From Jejuia sp047345485 (GTDB lineage: Bacteria; Bacteroidota; Bacteroidia; Flavobacteriales; Flavobacteriaceae), in NCBI RefSeq assembly GCF_047345485.1, contig NZ_JBLFEN010000005.1, positions 124,001-188,000 of the forward strand: a stretch of DNA of 64,000 bases, given 5' to 3'. Each line of letters begins with the position of its first letter. Position 1 is the first letter of the stretch. Made by a program: the position numbers and the translations under genes. Positions 53,890-62,766 of this stretch are shown here, one piece after another. The notes beneath the pieces were generated by a model. It was not told the origin of the DNA and ran no database searches. It was given only the letters and a program-made list of their open reading frames with translations.

Positions 53890-55761
53890 ATGTTTATTGA
53901 AACTTATGATGTAATAGTTGTTGGTGCGGGTCACGCTGGTAGTGAAGCTGCCGCAGCGGCTGCCAATATGGGAAGCAAAACTTTGTTAGTTACCATGAAT
54001 TTACAAAACATTGCTCAAATGTCTTGTAATCCTGCAATGGGCGGTATCGCTAAAGGACAAATTGTACGTGAAATAGATGCGCTTGGTGGATATAGTGGTA
54101 TTGTTTCAGATACGTCAGCTATTCAATTTAAAATGTTAAACAAATCTAAAGGACCAGCAATGTGGAGTCCTAGAGTGCAGAGTGATCGTATGCGTTTTGC
54201 TGAAGATTGGCGTTTGTTATTAGAGCAAACTAATAACCTTGATTTTTATCAAGAAATGGTGTCTGGGTTAATAATTGAAGGAGATAAAGTTGTTGGAGTA
54301 AAAACCTCATTAGGAATCGAAATAAAGGCTAAGTCTGTTGTATTAACTAATGGAACTTTTTTAAATGGTTTAATACATATAGGGGACAAGAATTTTGGTG
54401 GCGGAAGAGCAGGCGAAAAAGCAGCCACTGGAATTACTGAGCAACTGGTCGATCTAGGATTTGATTCTGGACGTATGAAAACAGGAACACCACCAAGAGT
54501 TGATGGTAGATCATTAGATTACTCTAAAATGATTGAACAGCCTGGTGACGACAATCCAAAAAAGTTTTCATATTTAGATACTACAAAAGCACTTTCAAAT
54601 CAACGTTCTTGCTATATGACTTATACAAGTGCAGATGTTCACGATTTACTTCGAGAAGGTTTTGATAGATCTCCAATGTTCAATGGTAGAATAAAAAGTC
54701 TAGGTCCTAGATATTGCCCTTCTATAGAAGATAAAATTAATCGTTTTGCTGATAAGGATAGACATCAATTATTTATAGAACCGGAAGGATGGCATACCTG
54801 TGAAGTTTATGTAAATGGTTTTTCAACTTCTCTACCTGAAGATGTTCAGTTTAAAGCATTACGCTCTGTAGTCGGTTTTGAAAACGTAAAGTTTTTTAGA
54901 CCAGGTTATGCCATTGAATATGATTATTTTCCGCCTACACAATTAAAACATACTTTAGAAACTAAACTTGTAAATGGTTTATATTTCGCGGGTCAAATTA
55001 ATGGTACTACAGGATATGAAGAAGCAGCATCACAAGGTTTAATGGCTGGCATAAATGCTAGTTTAAAAGTACAAGAAAAAGAGGCTTTTACTCTAAAAAG
55101 AGACGAAGCTTATATTGGTGTTTTAGTTGACGATTTAATTACAAAAGGTACAGAAGAGCCTTATCGTATGTTTACATCTAGGGCAGAATATAGAACTTTA
55201 TTACGTCAAGATAATGCAGATCTAAGGCTAACACCAAAAGGTTATGAATTGGGTATTGCCTCAGAACAGCGTTTAAAACGTATGGAAGATAAACACAATG
55301 CAGCAGAAAAATTTGTGAACTTTTTTGAAAAACAAAGTGTCAAACCTGAGGAGATAAATCCCGTATTAGAAAACAAAAATTCATCGCCTGTAAAGCAATC
55401 AGGCAAGCTTTTCAAAATATTTGCTAGACCTAATATTGAGATGAAAGATATAAGAAAAGTAAAATCTGTTGAGCGATACATTCAAGATAACAGTTTAGAT
55501 AGAGAAGTAATAGAGCAAGCAGAAATACAAGTTAAATATGCAGGATATATTGCCAAAGAAAAAACTAATGCAGACAAACTACATAGGTTAGAATATGTAA
55601 AAATACCAGCTGACTTTGATTATTCTCAAATCAAATCTATGAGTTTAGAAGCTAGAGAAAAACTAAAAAAAATCCAACCTGCTACGGTATCACAAGCCTC
55701 TAGAATAAGCGGTGTTTCTCCAAATGATATTTCTGTATTGTTGGTATATATGGGTCGATAA
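53890..55761 (+). CDS. mnmG: tRNA uridine-5-carboxymethylaminomethyl modification enzyme
   Basis: MnmG (GidA) works with MnmE to install carboxymethylaminomethyl groups on U34 of several tRNAs, using FAD, NADH and methylenetetrahydrofolate. The 623-residue length is typical. The FAD-binding VVGAGHAGSEAAAAAANMG, then MSCNPAMGGIAKGQIVREID, GTFLNGLIHIG and KTGTPPRVDGRSLDYS are visible, followed by YCPSIEDKINRF, FAGQINGTTGYEEAASQGLM and the C-terminal helical domain (RISGVSPNDISVLLVYMGR). Flanked on both sides by parS-like palindromes. Confidence 0.97.
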   Translation: MFIETYDVIVVGAGHAGSEAAAAAANMGSKTLLVTMNLQNIAQMSCNPAMGGIAKGQIVREIDALGGYSGIVSDTSAIQFKMLNKSKGPAMWSPRVQSDRMRFAEDWRLLLEQTNNLDFYQEMVSGLIIEGDKVVGVKTSLGIEIKAKSVVLTNGTFLNGLIHIGDKNFGGGRAGEKAATGITEQLVDLGFDSGRMKTGTPPRVDGRSLDYSKMIEQPGDDNPKKFSYLDTTKALSNQRSCYMTYTSADVHDLLREGFDRSPMFNGRIKSLGPRYCPSIEDKINRFADKDRHQLFIEPEGWHTCEVYVNGFSTSLPEDVQFKALRSVVGFENVKFFRPGYAIEYDYFPPTQLKHTLETKLVNGLYFAGQINGTTGYEEAASQGLMAGINASLKVQEKEAFTLKRDEAYIGVLVDDLITKGTEEPYRMFTSRAEYRTLLRQDNADLRLTPKGYELGIASEQRLKRMEDKHNAAEKFVNFFEKQSVKPEEINPVLENKNSSPVKQSGKLFKIFARPNIEMKDIRKVKSVERYIQDNSLDREVIEQAEIQVKYAGYIAKEKTNADKLHRLEYVKIPADFDYSQIKSMSLEAREKLKKIQPATVSQASRISGVSPNDISVLLVYMGR

Positions 55762-55779
55762 TTTAATGTAAATTCTAAA

Positions 55780-55795
55780 CGTTCCACGTGGAACA
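55780..55795. promoter_or_regulatory. parS-like site 2 (ParB binding)
   Basis: CGTTCCACGTGGAACA has the same 14-bp palindromic core GTTCCACGTGGAAC as site 1, 18 bp after the mnmG stop. The two sites are 1.9 kb apart. Confidence 0.72.
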
Positions 55796-55886
55796 TTAAC
55801 TATGATTTATTTTTAAGATCCTTTTGCTTTTCAAAAAACCTATGAAAACTAAATAGTTTAAACTTTAAAAAAAGTGTTGTTTATCT

Positions 55887-56747
55887 GTGAAAAAACAAGC
55901 ATTATATTCTGGTAATTTTAAGATAAAAGACCATTCGGTTTCTGGAGAAGAGTTTCAATTAATTGAGAATTCTGAACACGGTTTTTTAGAAACAATACCA
56001 AAACCTTCAGAAGAACAGTTACCATACTATTATAAAAGTGAAGACTATATTTCGCATACAGATTCTAAACGAAATCTATTTGAAAAGATATATCATGGTG
56101 TTAGAAGTTTTTCTTTAAAGAAGAAATTAAACTTAATTAATGGTTACAGTTCAAAAGAAAAAACACTTTTAGATATTGGATGTGGTACAGGAGATTTTTT
56201 AGAAACAGCATTTAAAAACAATTGGAAAGTTTTTGGTATAGAGCCTAACCAACAAGCTAGAACTATAGCAAATAATAAAGTTAAGAATTCTGTTTATGAA
56301 ACAAACCAACTCTTAAAATTCAAACCACATAGTTTTGATATTATAACACTTTGGCATGTGCTGGAACATTTACCAAATTTAGAAGAACAGGTTTCTACAT
56401 TTAAAACATTATTAAAATCAAACGGTACATTAATAATTGCGGTTCCTAATTATAAAAGTTATGATGCAAAACATTATAAAGCGTTTTGGGCAGCTTATGA
56501 TGTGCCAAGACACCTTTGGCATTTTAATCGTGAATCAATGTCAAATTTAATTTCAAAATTTAATTTCAAAATCATAAAAACAAAACCAATGTGGTTTGAT
56601 GCATTTTATGTGAGTATGCTTTCTGAAAAATATAGGTCTGGAAAAATGAATCCAGTTAAAGGATTTTGGATTGGATTATTATCAAATCTTAAAGCGTTGA
56701 GTTCTAAAGAGGCATCTTCTTTAATTTATATCGTCAAGAATCGTTAA
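55887..56747 (+). CDS. Class I SAM-dependent methyltransferase
   Basis: The 286-residue protein begins at GTG 55887 (MKKQALYSGNFKIKDH); no ATG fits. The first 80 residues include a short region (LIENSEHGFLETIPKPSEEQ) common to O-antigen or sugar methyltransferases. The Rossmann motif LLDIGCGTGDFLETAF binds SAM, followed by VFGIEPNQQAR, ITLWHVLEHL and LIIAVPNYKSYD. The C-terminus contains YDVPRHLWHFN and then a basic tail. The LWHVLEHL and DVPRHLWHF motifs are frequent in methyltransferases of glycan or lipid pathways; the substrate is unknown. Confidence 0.82.
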   Translation: MKKQALYSGNFKIKDHSVSGEEFQLIENSEHGFLETIPKPSEEQLPYYYKSEDYISHTDSKRNLFEKIYHGVRSFSLKKKLNLINGYSSKEKTLLDIGCGTGDFLETAFKNNWKVFGIEPNQQARTIANNKVKNSVYETNQLLKFKPHSFDIITLWHVLEHLPNLEEQVSTFKTLLKSNGTLIIAVPNYKSYDAKHYKAFWAAYDVPRHLWHFNRESMSNLISKFNFKIIKTKPMWFDAFYVSMLSEKYRSGKMNPVKGFWIGLLSNLKALSSKEASSLIYIVKNR

Positions 56748-56944
56748 ATCCTATTTTAAAATACGCTATCAGCTTATCAATATCTATTCCAACGATTATA
56801 TAGGCAATTTTTTAAACACAGCTTAAACGGGCTTATTTTAACTCGTTTTTGATAGATATTAATTATTTAGATAATAAATTTCAATAATTATTTCTTATAA
56901 GTTAAAATCCAATCAATTTCAGGTTTCAATTTCACATACTTTAT

Positions 56945-56952
56945 TACATTTG
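56945..56952 (+). promoter_or_regulatory. -7 promoter element for the OmpH-like gene
   Basis: TACATTTG matches TAnnTTTG, 43 bp before the start at 56996. A TTTC 17 bp upstream could serve as a weak -33 box. Confidence 0.55.
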
Positions 56953-56995
56953 TGCGAATTCAAAAAAACTCTATTCAAACTAAAACACTAATAAC

Positions 56996-57517
56996 ATGAA
57001 AAATATATGTTACGTACTTATGCTAGTATTATTTGTAGCATCTTGTGAAAAACCAAATAAAATTGGATTTATAAATAATGGTGATGTAATAAATGAATAT
57101 CAAGCAAAAAAGGACTTAGAGGCTAAGTTTAAATCTATCCAACAAAATTTAAAAAGAAAAGCCGACAGTATAAGTTTGGCATATAAGGTAGATGCTCAAG
57201 CAGCTGATGCTAAACTTAGAAAAGTTAGGTCTCAAAAAGAGTACGATAAGATATCTCAAGAATTTTCACAAAAATGGTCTCCAGTTCAGGAACAATTAAA
57301 ATTTCAAGAACAAAGTATGGCAGAAGATTTTCAAACAAAAATTGATACGCTTATTATTAAAGTAAAAGATTTTGTGAAAGATTATGGAAAAACCAATGGT
57401 TACGATTTTATTTTAGGAACGAATGAAGCTGCTGCATCAGTACTTTATGGAAAAGAACAAACCGATTTAACACAAACGATTCTAGATGCTCTAAATGCAG
57501 AGTATAAGAAAGAGTAA
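56996..57517 (+). CDS. OmpH/Skp-like periplasmic lipoprotein
   Basis: The 173-residue lipoprotein has lipobox VASC (acylated C17). The pattern matches OmpH/Skp chaperones: KIGFINNGDVINEYQAKKDL (from the beta strand into the first helix), a long charged coiled-coil arm (about 40-120) and a return to GYDFILGTNEAAASVLYGKE. Skp proteins hold unfolded outer-membrane proteins in the periplasm. Unlike E. coli Skp this one is acylated, so it would be membrane-tethered, as is seen in other Bacteroidota homologues. Confidence 0.85.
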   Translation: MKNICYVLMLVLFVASCEKPNKIGFINNGDVINEYQAKKDLEAKFKSIQQNLKRKADSISLAYKVDAQAADAKLRKVRSQKEYDKISQEFSQKWSPVQEQLKFQEQSMAEDFQTKIDTLIIKVKDFVKDYGKTNGYDFILGTNEAAASVLYGKEQTDLTQTILDALNAEYKKE

Positions 57518-57534
57518 AGTGTATTATGATTTAA

Positions 57535-57571
57535 TAAAAAAACCTAATAATTAATTGATTATCAGGTTTTT
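57535..57571. terminator. Bidirectional terminator between convergent genes
   Basis: AAAAAACCTAATAATTA pairs with TGATTATCAGGTTTTT (few mismatches) around ATT. T runs on both strands serve the OmpH-like gene (stop at 57517) and the leftward VWA gene (stop at 57593). Confidence 0.78.
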
Positions 57572-57592
57572 GTGATTTAAATAGATACCAAA

Positions 57593-59059
57593 TTAAGGAT
57601 TCCAACCAGTAACCAATTCGGTAAATTCTTTTCTAAATCCGTTAGGATCAAACGTAGTGGCAGTATTAGCTAGATCTATCACCATTTGTTTAGACACCTC
57701 GCCTTTATATTCAGAGTTTTTTAGTAATAGACCAAAGCCTGTAACAGCAGCTCCAAATCGCATATTTTCAGAGGCTAAATTAATAGCATTTGGGCTTCCT
57801 TTAATTTCATGAATTAAAGGTATACTCTCGGTAGCATTTGGTTTTTTATATCGGAAATCAAAGGTTGCAAAATTGGTATCGTTTGAAGTGTCAGTTACTA
57901 TAAGCTCATAAATAGCAGTAATGGTTTGAGACGATCCTATTTCGCCTGCATCTTTTGTATCATCTTCAAAATCTTCATTTTCTAGAGCTCTATTTTCATA
58001 ACCTATCAACCTGTAAGATGTTACTTTATTACTATTAAACGTTATCTGTATTTTGGAATCTTTAGCAACTGTATAAAGTTTTCCAAGCTCGTGAGTAAAT
58101 ACCTTTTCAATTTGTTTCGCATTATCAATGTACTCATAATTGCCATTGCCTTTATTAGCTATTTGCTCCATAGCGTTATCATTTAAATTACCACCGCCAA
58201 CACCAAGCACGGTTAAATAAATACCTGTTTCTCGTTGTTCCTCGATAAGTTTTACGAGATCCTCGGTAGAGGAAGGGCCGACATTAAAATCACCGTCAGA
58301 GCCTAAAATCACCCGATTATTTCCTTGCTCAATAAAGTTGTCTTTGGCTATGTTGTAGGCGGTAATAATACCTTCTGCTCCTGCAGTAGAACCTCCAGCA
58401 CCAAGTTTATCTATAGCTTCTTTTATTTTATCTTTTTCGCTTCCTGGTGTGGAAGGCAAAAGTAAACCTGCATTTCCGGCGTAAGTAACAATAGCTATTT
58501 TGTCTTCGTTCCTCAAGTTGTCTGTTAATGTTTTAAACCCAGATTTAAGTACACCAAGTTTATCAGGAGAACTCATGGAACCAGAGACATCAATAAGGAA
58601 TACATAATTTGAATTTGGCAATTCGTTTTCAGGAATAGTTTTGCCTTTCATTCCTATACGCATTAAGTAATGTTCTGTATTCCATGGGCACACGGCTACT
58701 TCAGAATTTAAAGCAACATGGTGGTTATTATTAGGTTCAGCATAATCAAAAGTGAAGTAGTTAATAAATTCTTCAATTCTAACGGCAGCTTCTGGAGGCG
58801 TTTGCCCTAAATTTAAAAACCGTCTCATATTAGCATAAGATGCGCCATCAGCATCAACAGAAAAGGTAGAAATTGGTGCGTCGCTAGTATTGATAAAAGG
58901 ATTTTCTCCATGATCTTTATAGTTTTCTTGAAAAGGAAGTTCTTGATCTTCTAAAATGCCACTTTCAAAAGATAGATAATTGGATTGGTCGTTAAGCGAA
59001 CAGCCTATAAAGAGCAGACTAAGACCTAAGATTGTTGATAGTTTACGTACGTTTTTCAT
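57593..59059 (-). CDS. VWA-domain lipoprotein (YfbK family)
   Basis: The 488-residue lipoprotein has lipobox FIGC (acylated C20). A YfbK-type N-terminal domain covers about 55-140 (STFSVDADGASYANMRRFLN, RIEEFINYFTFDYAEP). The von Willebrand A domain covers about 145-325 with the MIDAS motif FLIDVSGSMSSPDK and later ILGSDGDFNVG. A C-terminal domain of the DUF3520 type (about 325-488) ends MRFGAAVTGFGLLLKNSEYK and FTELVTGWNP. Such proteins bind metal through MIDAS and probably mediate protein-protein contacts at the envelope. Confidence 0.9.
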   Translation of the reverse strand: MKNVRKLSTILGLSLLFIGCSLNDQSNYLSFESGILEDQELPFQENYKDHGENPFINTSDAPISTFSVDADGASYANMRRFLNLGQTPPEAAVRIEEFINYFTFDYAEPNNNHHVALNSEVAVCPWNTEHYLMRIGMKGKTIPENELPNSNYVFLIDVSGSMSSPDKLGVLKSGFKTLTDNLRNEDKIAIVTYAGNAGLLLPSTPGSEKDKIKEAIDKLGAGGSTAGAEGIITAYNIAKDNFIEQGNNRVILGSDGDFNVGPSSTEDLVKLIEEQRETGIYLTVLGVGGGNLNDNAMEQIANKGNGNYEYIDNAKQIEKVFTHELGKLYTVAKDSKIQITFNSNKVTSYRLIGYENRALENEDFEDDTKDAGEIGSSQTITAIYELIVTDTSNDTNFATFDFRYKKPNATESIPLIHEIKGSPNAINLASENMRFGAAVTGFGLLLKNSEYKGEVSKQMVIDLANTATTFDPNGFRKEFTELVTGWNP

Positions 59060-59252
59060 GATGAATTATTATAAAATTTAAACTTAAAAAATTAAAATAG
59101 TATTATAACTTAGATGTGAATATCAAGAAAGGGTTGCGTAAAATTGTAGAAAAAATCGTAAAATTTAGAGTTTAAAACACTTTTTTTTGTAAAATAAATA
59201 GATGTAAATAGCAGTAATACAAGTAGATATAAAGCTATAGGAAAGATGTTTT

Positions 59253-60407
59253 CTAATTGGCTTTTTTATGCAATAGTCGCGTGAGTTTAATCGATAAGTC
59301 AGTCAATATAATTTTAGAATTTCCGTTGCGCTCAATATGGTAAATAGCATCTTGTAGTTCGTTACTAATATCCATAATATTGTTGCCATGCACAAAAGGT
59401 GCAAAATTCTCTAATTTAAATTTTTTTGTTTTTGGCTCAAAATACACCAAGTCAGTAGCGTTATAATTAAGCAATAATGCTTGACGGAAAAAATCCAAGC
59501 AAAAGTTTAAAAATTGCTTTTGCGTTTCACGTCCTGTTTTAGCGATATCTTCACTCCAGGATATTAAATCGTGTATTGCCGCTTTATTGCCTTTGGCTTT
59601 AAACGCGCTACGAATCCAAAAAATAAACCAAGTTTCAAACTGCGTATCTTCAGAATCATGATATACCAAATCGCAAGCTTTGTTATAATTTCCATTAGCT
59701 TGATGCGCAATTTTGGTAGCAATTGTAGCCTCTAAATTATAATTTTCAATAAGCGATGTTTTAATCACCTCTTCAGCTAAAGGTGGAAAATGTAATATCT
59801 GGCAGCGCGAACGTATGGTATTTATAATCTGCTCCTCATCTTCAGCAACTAATAAAAAAATAGTGTTATTTGGTGGCTCTTCAATCAGCTTTAAAAGTTT
59901 GTTGGCGCAAGCAGTATTCATTTTTTCTGCCATCCAAATCAGCATTACTTTATAACCGCCTTCATAAGCTTTTAGGGTGAGTGATTTTACAATGGCATGT
60001 GCTTCATCTACACCAATTTGCCCCTGTTTGTTATCTACACCAAGTAATTTATACCAATCAAATAAATTCCCATAAGGCTGCTCGTTTAATAGCTGTCGCC
60101 ATTCTTCTAAATAAAAATTGCTAACAGGCTTACTTTTTACCTTGTTACTGGTGGTTACCGGAAATGCAAAATGCAAATCAGGGTGCGAAATATTCTTAAA
60201 TTTTAGGTTGCATGCAGCGTTTCCTAACGTATTTTCACCATTACTATTACCGCACAAAATATACTGTGCATAAGCGATAGCCATGGGCAAAGTACCACTG
60301 CCCTCAGGCCCTACAAACAACTGCGCATGAGGTATACGCCCGTTATCTGCACTTTGGGTTAAATGTGCCTTTATATGGTCTTGTCCTAAAACATCTTGAA
60401 ATAGCAT
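59253..60407 (-). CDS. holB: DNA polymerase III delta-prime subunit-like (clamp loader)
   Basis: The open frame extends to 60515, but the conserved protein begins at ATG 60407 (MLFQDVLGQDHIKAHL); the upstream 36 residues show no conservation and overlap the terminator-like repeat at 60501-60578. The 384-residue protein has a P-loop variant VGPEGSGTLPMAI (the Walker A lysine is absent, as usual for delta-prime), VDEAHAIVKSLTLKAYEGGY, the ADP-ribose-like KMNTACANKLLKLIEEPPNN and sensor-1 RSRCQILHFP. It forms part of the clamp-loader complex. Divergent from the methyltransferase gene. Confidence 0.88.
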   Translation of the reverse strand: MLFQDVLGQDHIKAHLTQSADNGRIPHAQLFVGPEGSGTLPMAIAYAQYILCGNSNGENTLGNAACNLKFKNISHPDLHFAFPVTTSNKVKSKPVSNFYLEEWRQLLNEQPYGNLFDWYKLLGVDNKQGQIGVDEAHAIVKSLTLKAYEGGYKVMLIWMAEKMNTACANKLLKLIEEPPNNTIFLLVAEDEEQIINTIRSRCQILHFPPLAEEVIKTSLIENYNLEATIATKIAHQANGNYNKACDLVYHDSEDTQFETWFIFWIRSAFKAKGNKAAIHDLISWSEDIAKTGRETQKQFLNFCLDFFRQALLLNYNATDLVYFEPKTKKFKLENFAPFVHGNNIMDISNELQDAIYHIERNGNSKIILTDLSIKLTRLLHKKAN

Positions 60408-60500
60408 CGCACAAAAGTAACTGATTTTTTTAAATATTTGGTGGTTTCCACGCTCAAGAGCGGTTGGGGTTTCGAGAGTTTCACGACAATTACTGGGATT

Positions 60501-60578
60501 AAAAAAACACCTCACCAGACGATTCTTAGTCTAAGGCTGGCTAGTTAGACAAGGGTGTTTTTTGGGTGAGGCTTTTTT
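60501..60578. repeat. Nested inverted repeat in a divergent promoter region
   Basis: AAAAAAACACCTCACC (60501-60516) is matched in two blocks by GGGTGTTTTTT and GGGTGAGG (60553-60571), followed by six T. An inner hairpin AGAC...GTCT lies between. It looks like a terminator or a pair of overlapping terminators, yet no rightward gene ends here; it may mark the left edge of the restriction-modification insertion. Confidence 0.5.
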
Positions 60579-60610
60579 ACTTTTTTTTATTTCATTTTTT
60601 ATTATAAATT

Positions 60611-60646
60611 TGTAACCAATGTATAAGGTTGTGTAATATGGTTACA
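60611..60646. promoter_or_regulatory. Candidate operator at the methyltransferase start
   Basis: GTAACC (60612-60617) is mirrored by GGTTAC (60640-60645), and an intermediate AAGGTT (60625-60630) gives a third half-site. The set spans the start codon at 60638. The methyltransferase carries an N-terminal helix-turn-helix, so self-repression here is plausible. Confidence 0.4.
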
Positions 60647-61909
60647 AAAGAATATTATTCGCTTTCAGAAGCGGCTAAAGTATTAGGGAAAAGTAAAGAA
60701 ACTTTACGAAGATGGGATAGAGATGGAAAATTAGATGCAGTTCGAGAGCCAGTTAGTAATTATAGAGTTTATCGAAAAGAAGATATTAATTGTTTAATTG
60801 AGCCTTTGTTGACTGAAATAGATAATAATATTGACAATAAAGAAACTCCTATAAAAGATTATAAAGTTTTAGAGTTATTTGCAGGTGCAGGTGGTTTGGC
60901 TATTGGTTTAGAGCAATCTGGAATTAAATGTACTGCTTTAAACGAAATTGATAAGTGGGCTTGTAAAACACTAAGAAATAATAGACCCAATTGGAATGTT
61001 TTAGAAGGGGATATAAAAGAATTTGATTTCAAAGAATATAAAAATCAAGTTGAAATTGTAACAGGAGGTTTTCCTTGTCAAGCATTTAGCTATGCTGGAA
61101 AAAAATTAGGATTAGAAGATGCAAGGGGAACTTTGTTTTATGAGTTTGCAAGAGTTGTACAGGAGGTTAATCCTTTAATTTGTGTTGGCGAAAACGTGAA
61201 GGGATTACTTTCTCACGAAAAGGGAAAAACACTGCAAGGAATGATTTCTATTTTAGACGAAATAGGGTATAATGTAGTTCCCGTTAAAGTTTTAAAAGCA
61301 ATACATTATAATGTCCCCCAAAAAAGAGAACGCTTAATTTTGGTTGGAATACGAAAGGATATTGATATTTCTTATGAATATCCAACACCGTATAATAAAA
61401 TCTATAATTTATCTGACGCTTTAAAAAGGGGCGAGCTATACAATTCAGATGTTCCTAAATCCGAAGGTTCTAAATATCCTGAACACAAAAAGCAGGTTTT
61501 AGATTTAATTCCCCCAAAAGGGTATTGGAGAGATTTACCTCTAGATATTCAAAAAGAATATATGGGTAAAAGTTTTTATTTGGGCGGAGGGAAAACTGGT
61601 ATGGCAAGAAGAATTGGTTGGGATGAACCTAGTTTGACGCTAACCTGCAGTCCCGCACAAAAACAAACTGAAAGATGTCACCCAGATGAAACACGTCCTT
61701 TTACCGTACGAGAATATGCAAGAATACAAACATTCCCTGATACTTGGGAATTTGCAGGTTCTGTATCTCAACAGTATAAACAAATTGGAAATGCAGTACC
61801 TTGTAATTTAGGAAAGGAGTTAGGGTATTCTATTATTAAGTTTTTAAATCGTGTTTATTCAAAATCAAACAAATCTGATGCTTCGATTTCTTTGGCCAAA
61901 GCAATGTAA
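60638..61909 (+). CDS. DNA (cytosine-5) methyltransferase with N-terminal HTH
   Basis: The frame opens at TTG 60629; ATG 60638 (MVTKEYYSLSEAAKVLGKSK) is preferred, giving 423 residues. Residues 5-55 form a MerR/excisionase-like DNA-binding domain (SLSEAAKVLGKSKETLRRWD). The C5-methyltransferase core follows: motif I LELFAGAGGLAIG, motif IV GGFPCQAFSYAGKK with catalytic C147, motif VI VGENVKGLL, motif VIII QKRERLILVGI, the variable target-recognition region (about 255-335), motif IX TVREYARIQTFPDTW and motif X QIGNAVP. It protects DNA against the neighbouring PmeII-like endonuclease; the recognition sequence cannot be read. The N-terminal domain suggests self-regulation. The 3' end overlaps the convergent restriction gene by 55 bp. 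Confidence 0.93.
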   Translation: MVTKEYYSLSEAAKVLGKSKETLRRWDRDGKLDAVREPVSNYRVYRKEDINCLIEPLLTEIDNNIDNKETPIKDYKVLELFAGAGGLAIGLEQSGIKCTALNEIDKWACKTLRNNRPNWNVLEGDIKEFDFKEYKNQVEIVTGGFPCQAFSYAGKKLGLEDARGTLFYEFARVVQEVNPLICVGENVKGLLSHEKGKTLQGMISILDEIGYNVVPVKVLKAIHYNVPQKRERLILVGIRKDIDISYEYPTPYNKIYNLSDALKRGELYNSDVPKSEGSKYPEHKKQVLDLIPPKGYWRDLPLDIQKEYMGKSFYLGGGKTGMARRIGWDEPSLTLTCSPAQKQTERCHPDETRPFTVREYARIQTFPDTWEFAGSVSQQYKQIGNAVPCNLGKELGYSIIKFLNRVYSKSNKSDASISLAKAM

Positions 61910-62565
61910 CCTTTCTTGAAAAAATCTTCTGTATCTAAGTTTGAAATCATTTCATCAAGATTTGAAACTAGTTTGTCATAAAACTCTGGAAAACCAGTAA
62001 GTCTATGCCAAAAATGTTTACCAATGATTACTGGAAATTGTTTATCTATTTTTTGATAATGCTGGCTTAATTGATCTTGTTCTCCGTAAAGAACGCCTAA
62101 AATTAAATCTGAATTGTTAAGGTTCATTGCGTTTGTTCTTGCCAAATTGATGACAGTTGTAAATTTTTTTAATAACGGATTTACATCTTCAGAATTAATA
62201 GTATTTGGGCCTGATTTAAGTTGACACCATTTTTTTCTATTATCAATCTTGTCGTTAAATTCAATATCCATTCCTTTAATTAATGAGCCCTGAGCAAGCC
62301 CAAGTTCAACAAACATATTCTGAATTCGTGTTCCAAAAGAGGTATTTATAGAGGTTCCTAAAATTCTAGGATAGTAAAGCGCTTTTGCAATACCAATTGG
62401 TGTAAAATCATCTTCAAGTATTTTGGATAAATACTTTACAATAATTGGGTTAATTTTGTACGATTTAAGTTTAGAGTGTGTTTTCGCCGCATTTATCTTA
62501 TGATTTTCAAATATCTTTTCCTTAAATTATGCTGTAATTATTTTTAAAAGTTCGTTTTCGCTCAT
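61855..62565 (-). pseudogene. PmeII-like type II restriction endonuclease gene interrupted by a stop codon
   Basis: The visible open frame starts at ATG 62316, but conserved sequence continues upstream in the same frame: KINPIIVKYLSKILEDD, IAKALYYPRILGTSINTSFG. It leads to ATG 62565 (MSENELLKIITA) interrupted only by TAA at codon 13 (62527-62529). The full frame is 236 residues, the expected family size. The PD-(D/E)xK-like centre is GMDIEFNDKIDNRKKWCQLK, followed by GPNTINSEDV, LARTNAMNLN and GKHFWHRLTGFPEFYDKL. The family link (PmeII type) is from memory. The stop may abolish activity unless translation restarts at a non-ATG codon shortly after it; ATG 62316 would remove 83 N-terminal residues. 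It converges on and overlaps the methyltransferase gene. Confidence 0.78.
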
Positions 62566-62730
62566 ATTTCAAATATAAACTTTATGGCGTATTAAATGAA
62601 ATTATCCTTTTTTTCTGGCGAAATCAATATATCCACAAGCTAAACCCTAAAAGCAATTTGATTTTATAAATTTTGTCTCACTTCAATCGTTTTCGTAAAA
62701 ACAATCATTTTATATCGCTGTTTAATTACC

Positions 62731-62738
62731 TACATTTG
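62731..62738 (+). promoter_or_regulatory. -7 promoter element for pgk
   Basis: TACATTTG matches TAnnTTTG, 28 bp before the pgk start codon. No clear TTTG -33 box lies at the usual spacing. Confidence 0.6.
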
Positions 62739-62766
62739 TGTTTTAATTTTACATAAAACAATAGTA

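Noticed and set aside
60408..60515. N-terminal extension of the delta-prime subunit from ATG 60515
   Set aside because: The 36 extra residues are not conserved-looking and are encoded by a terminator-like inverted repeat; MLFQDVLGQDH is the normal start.
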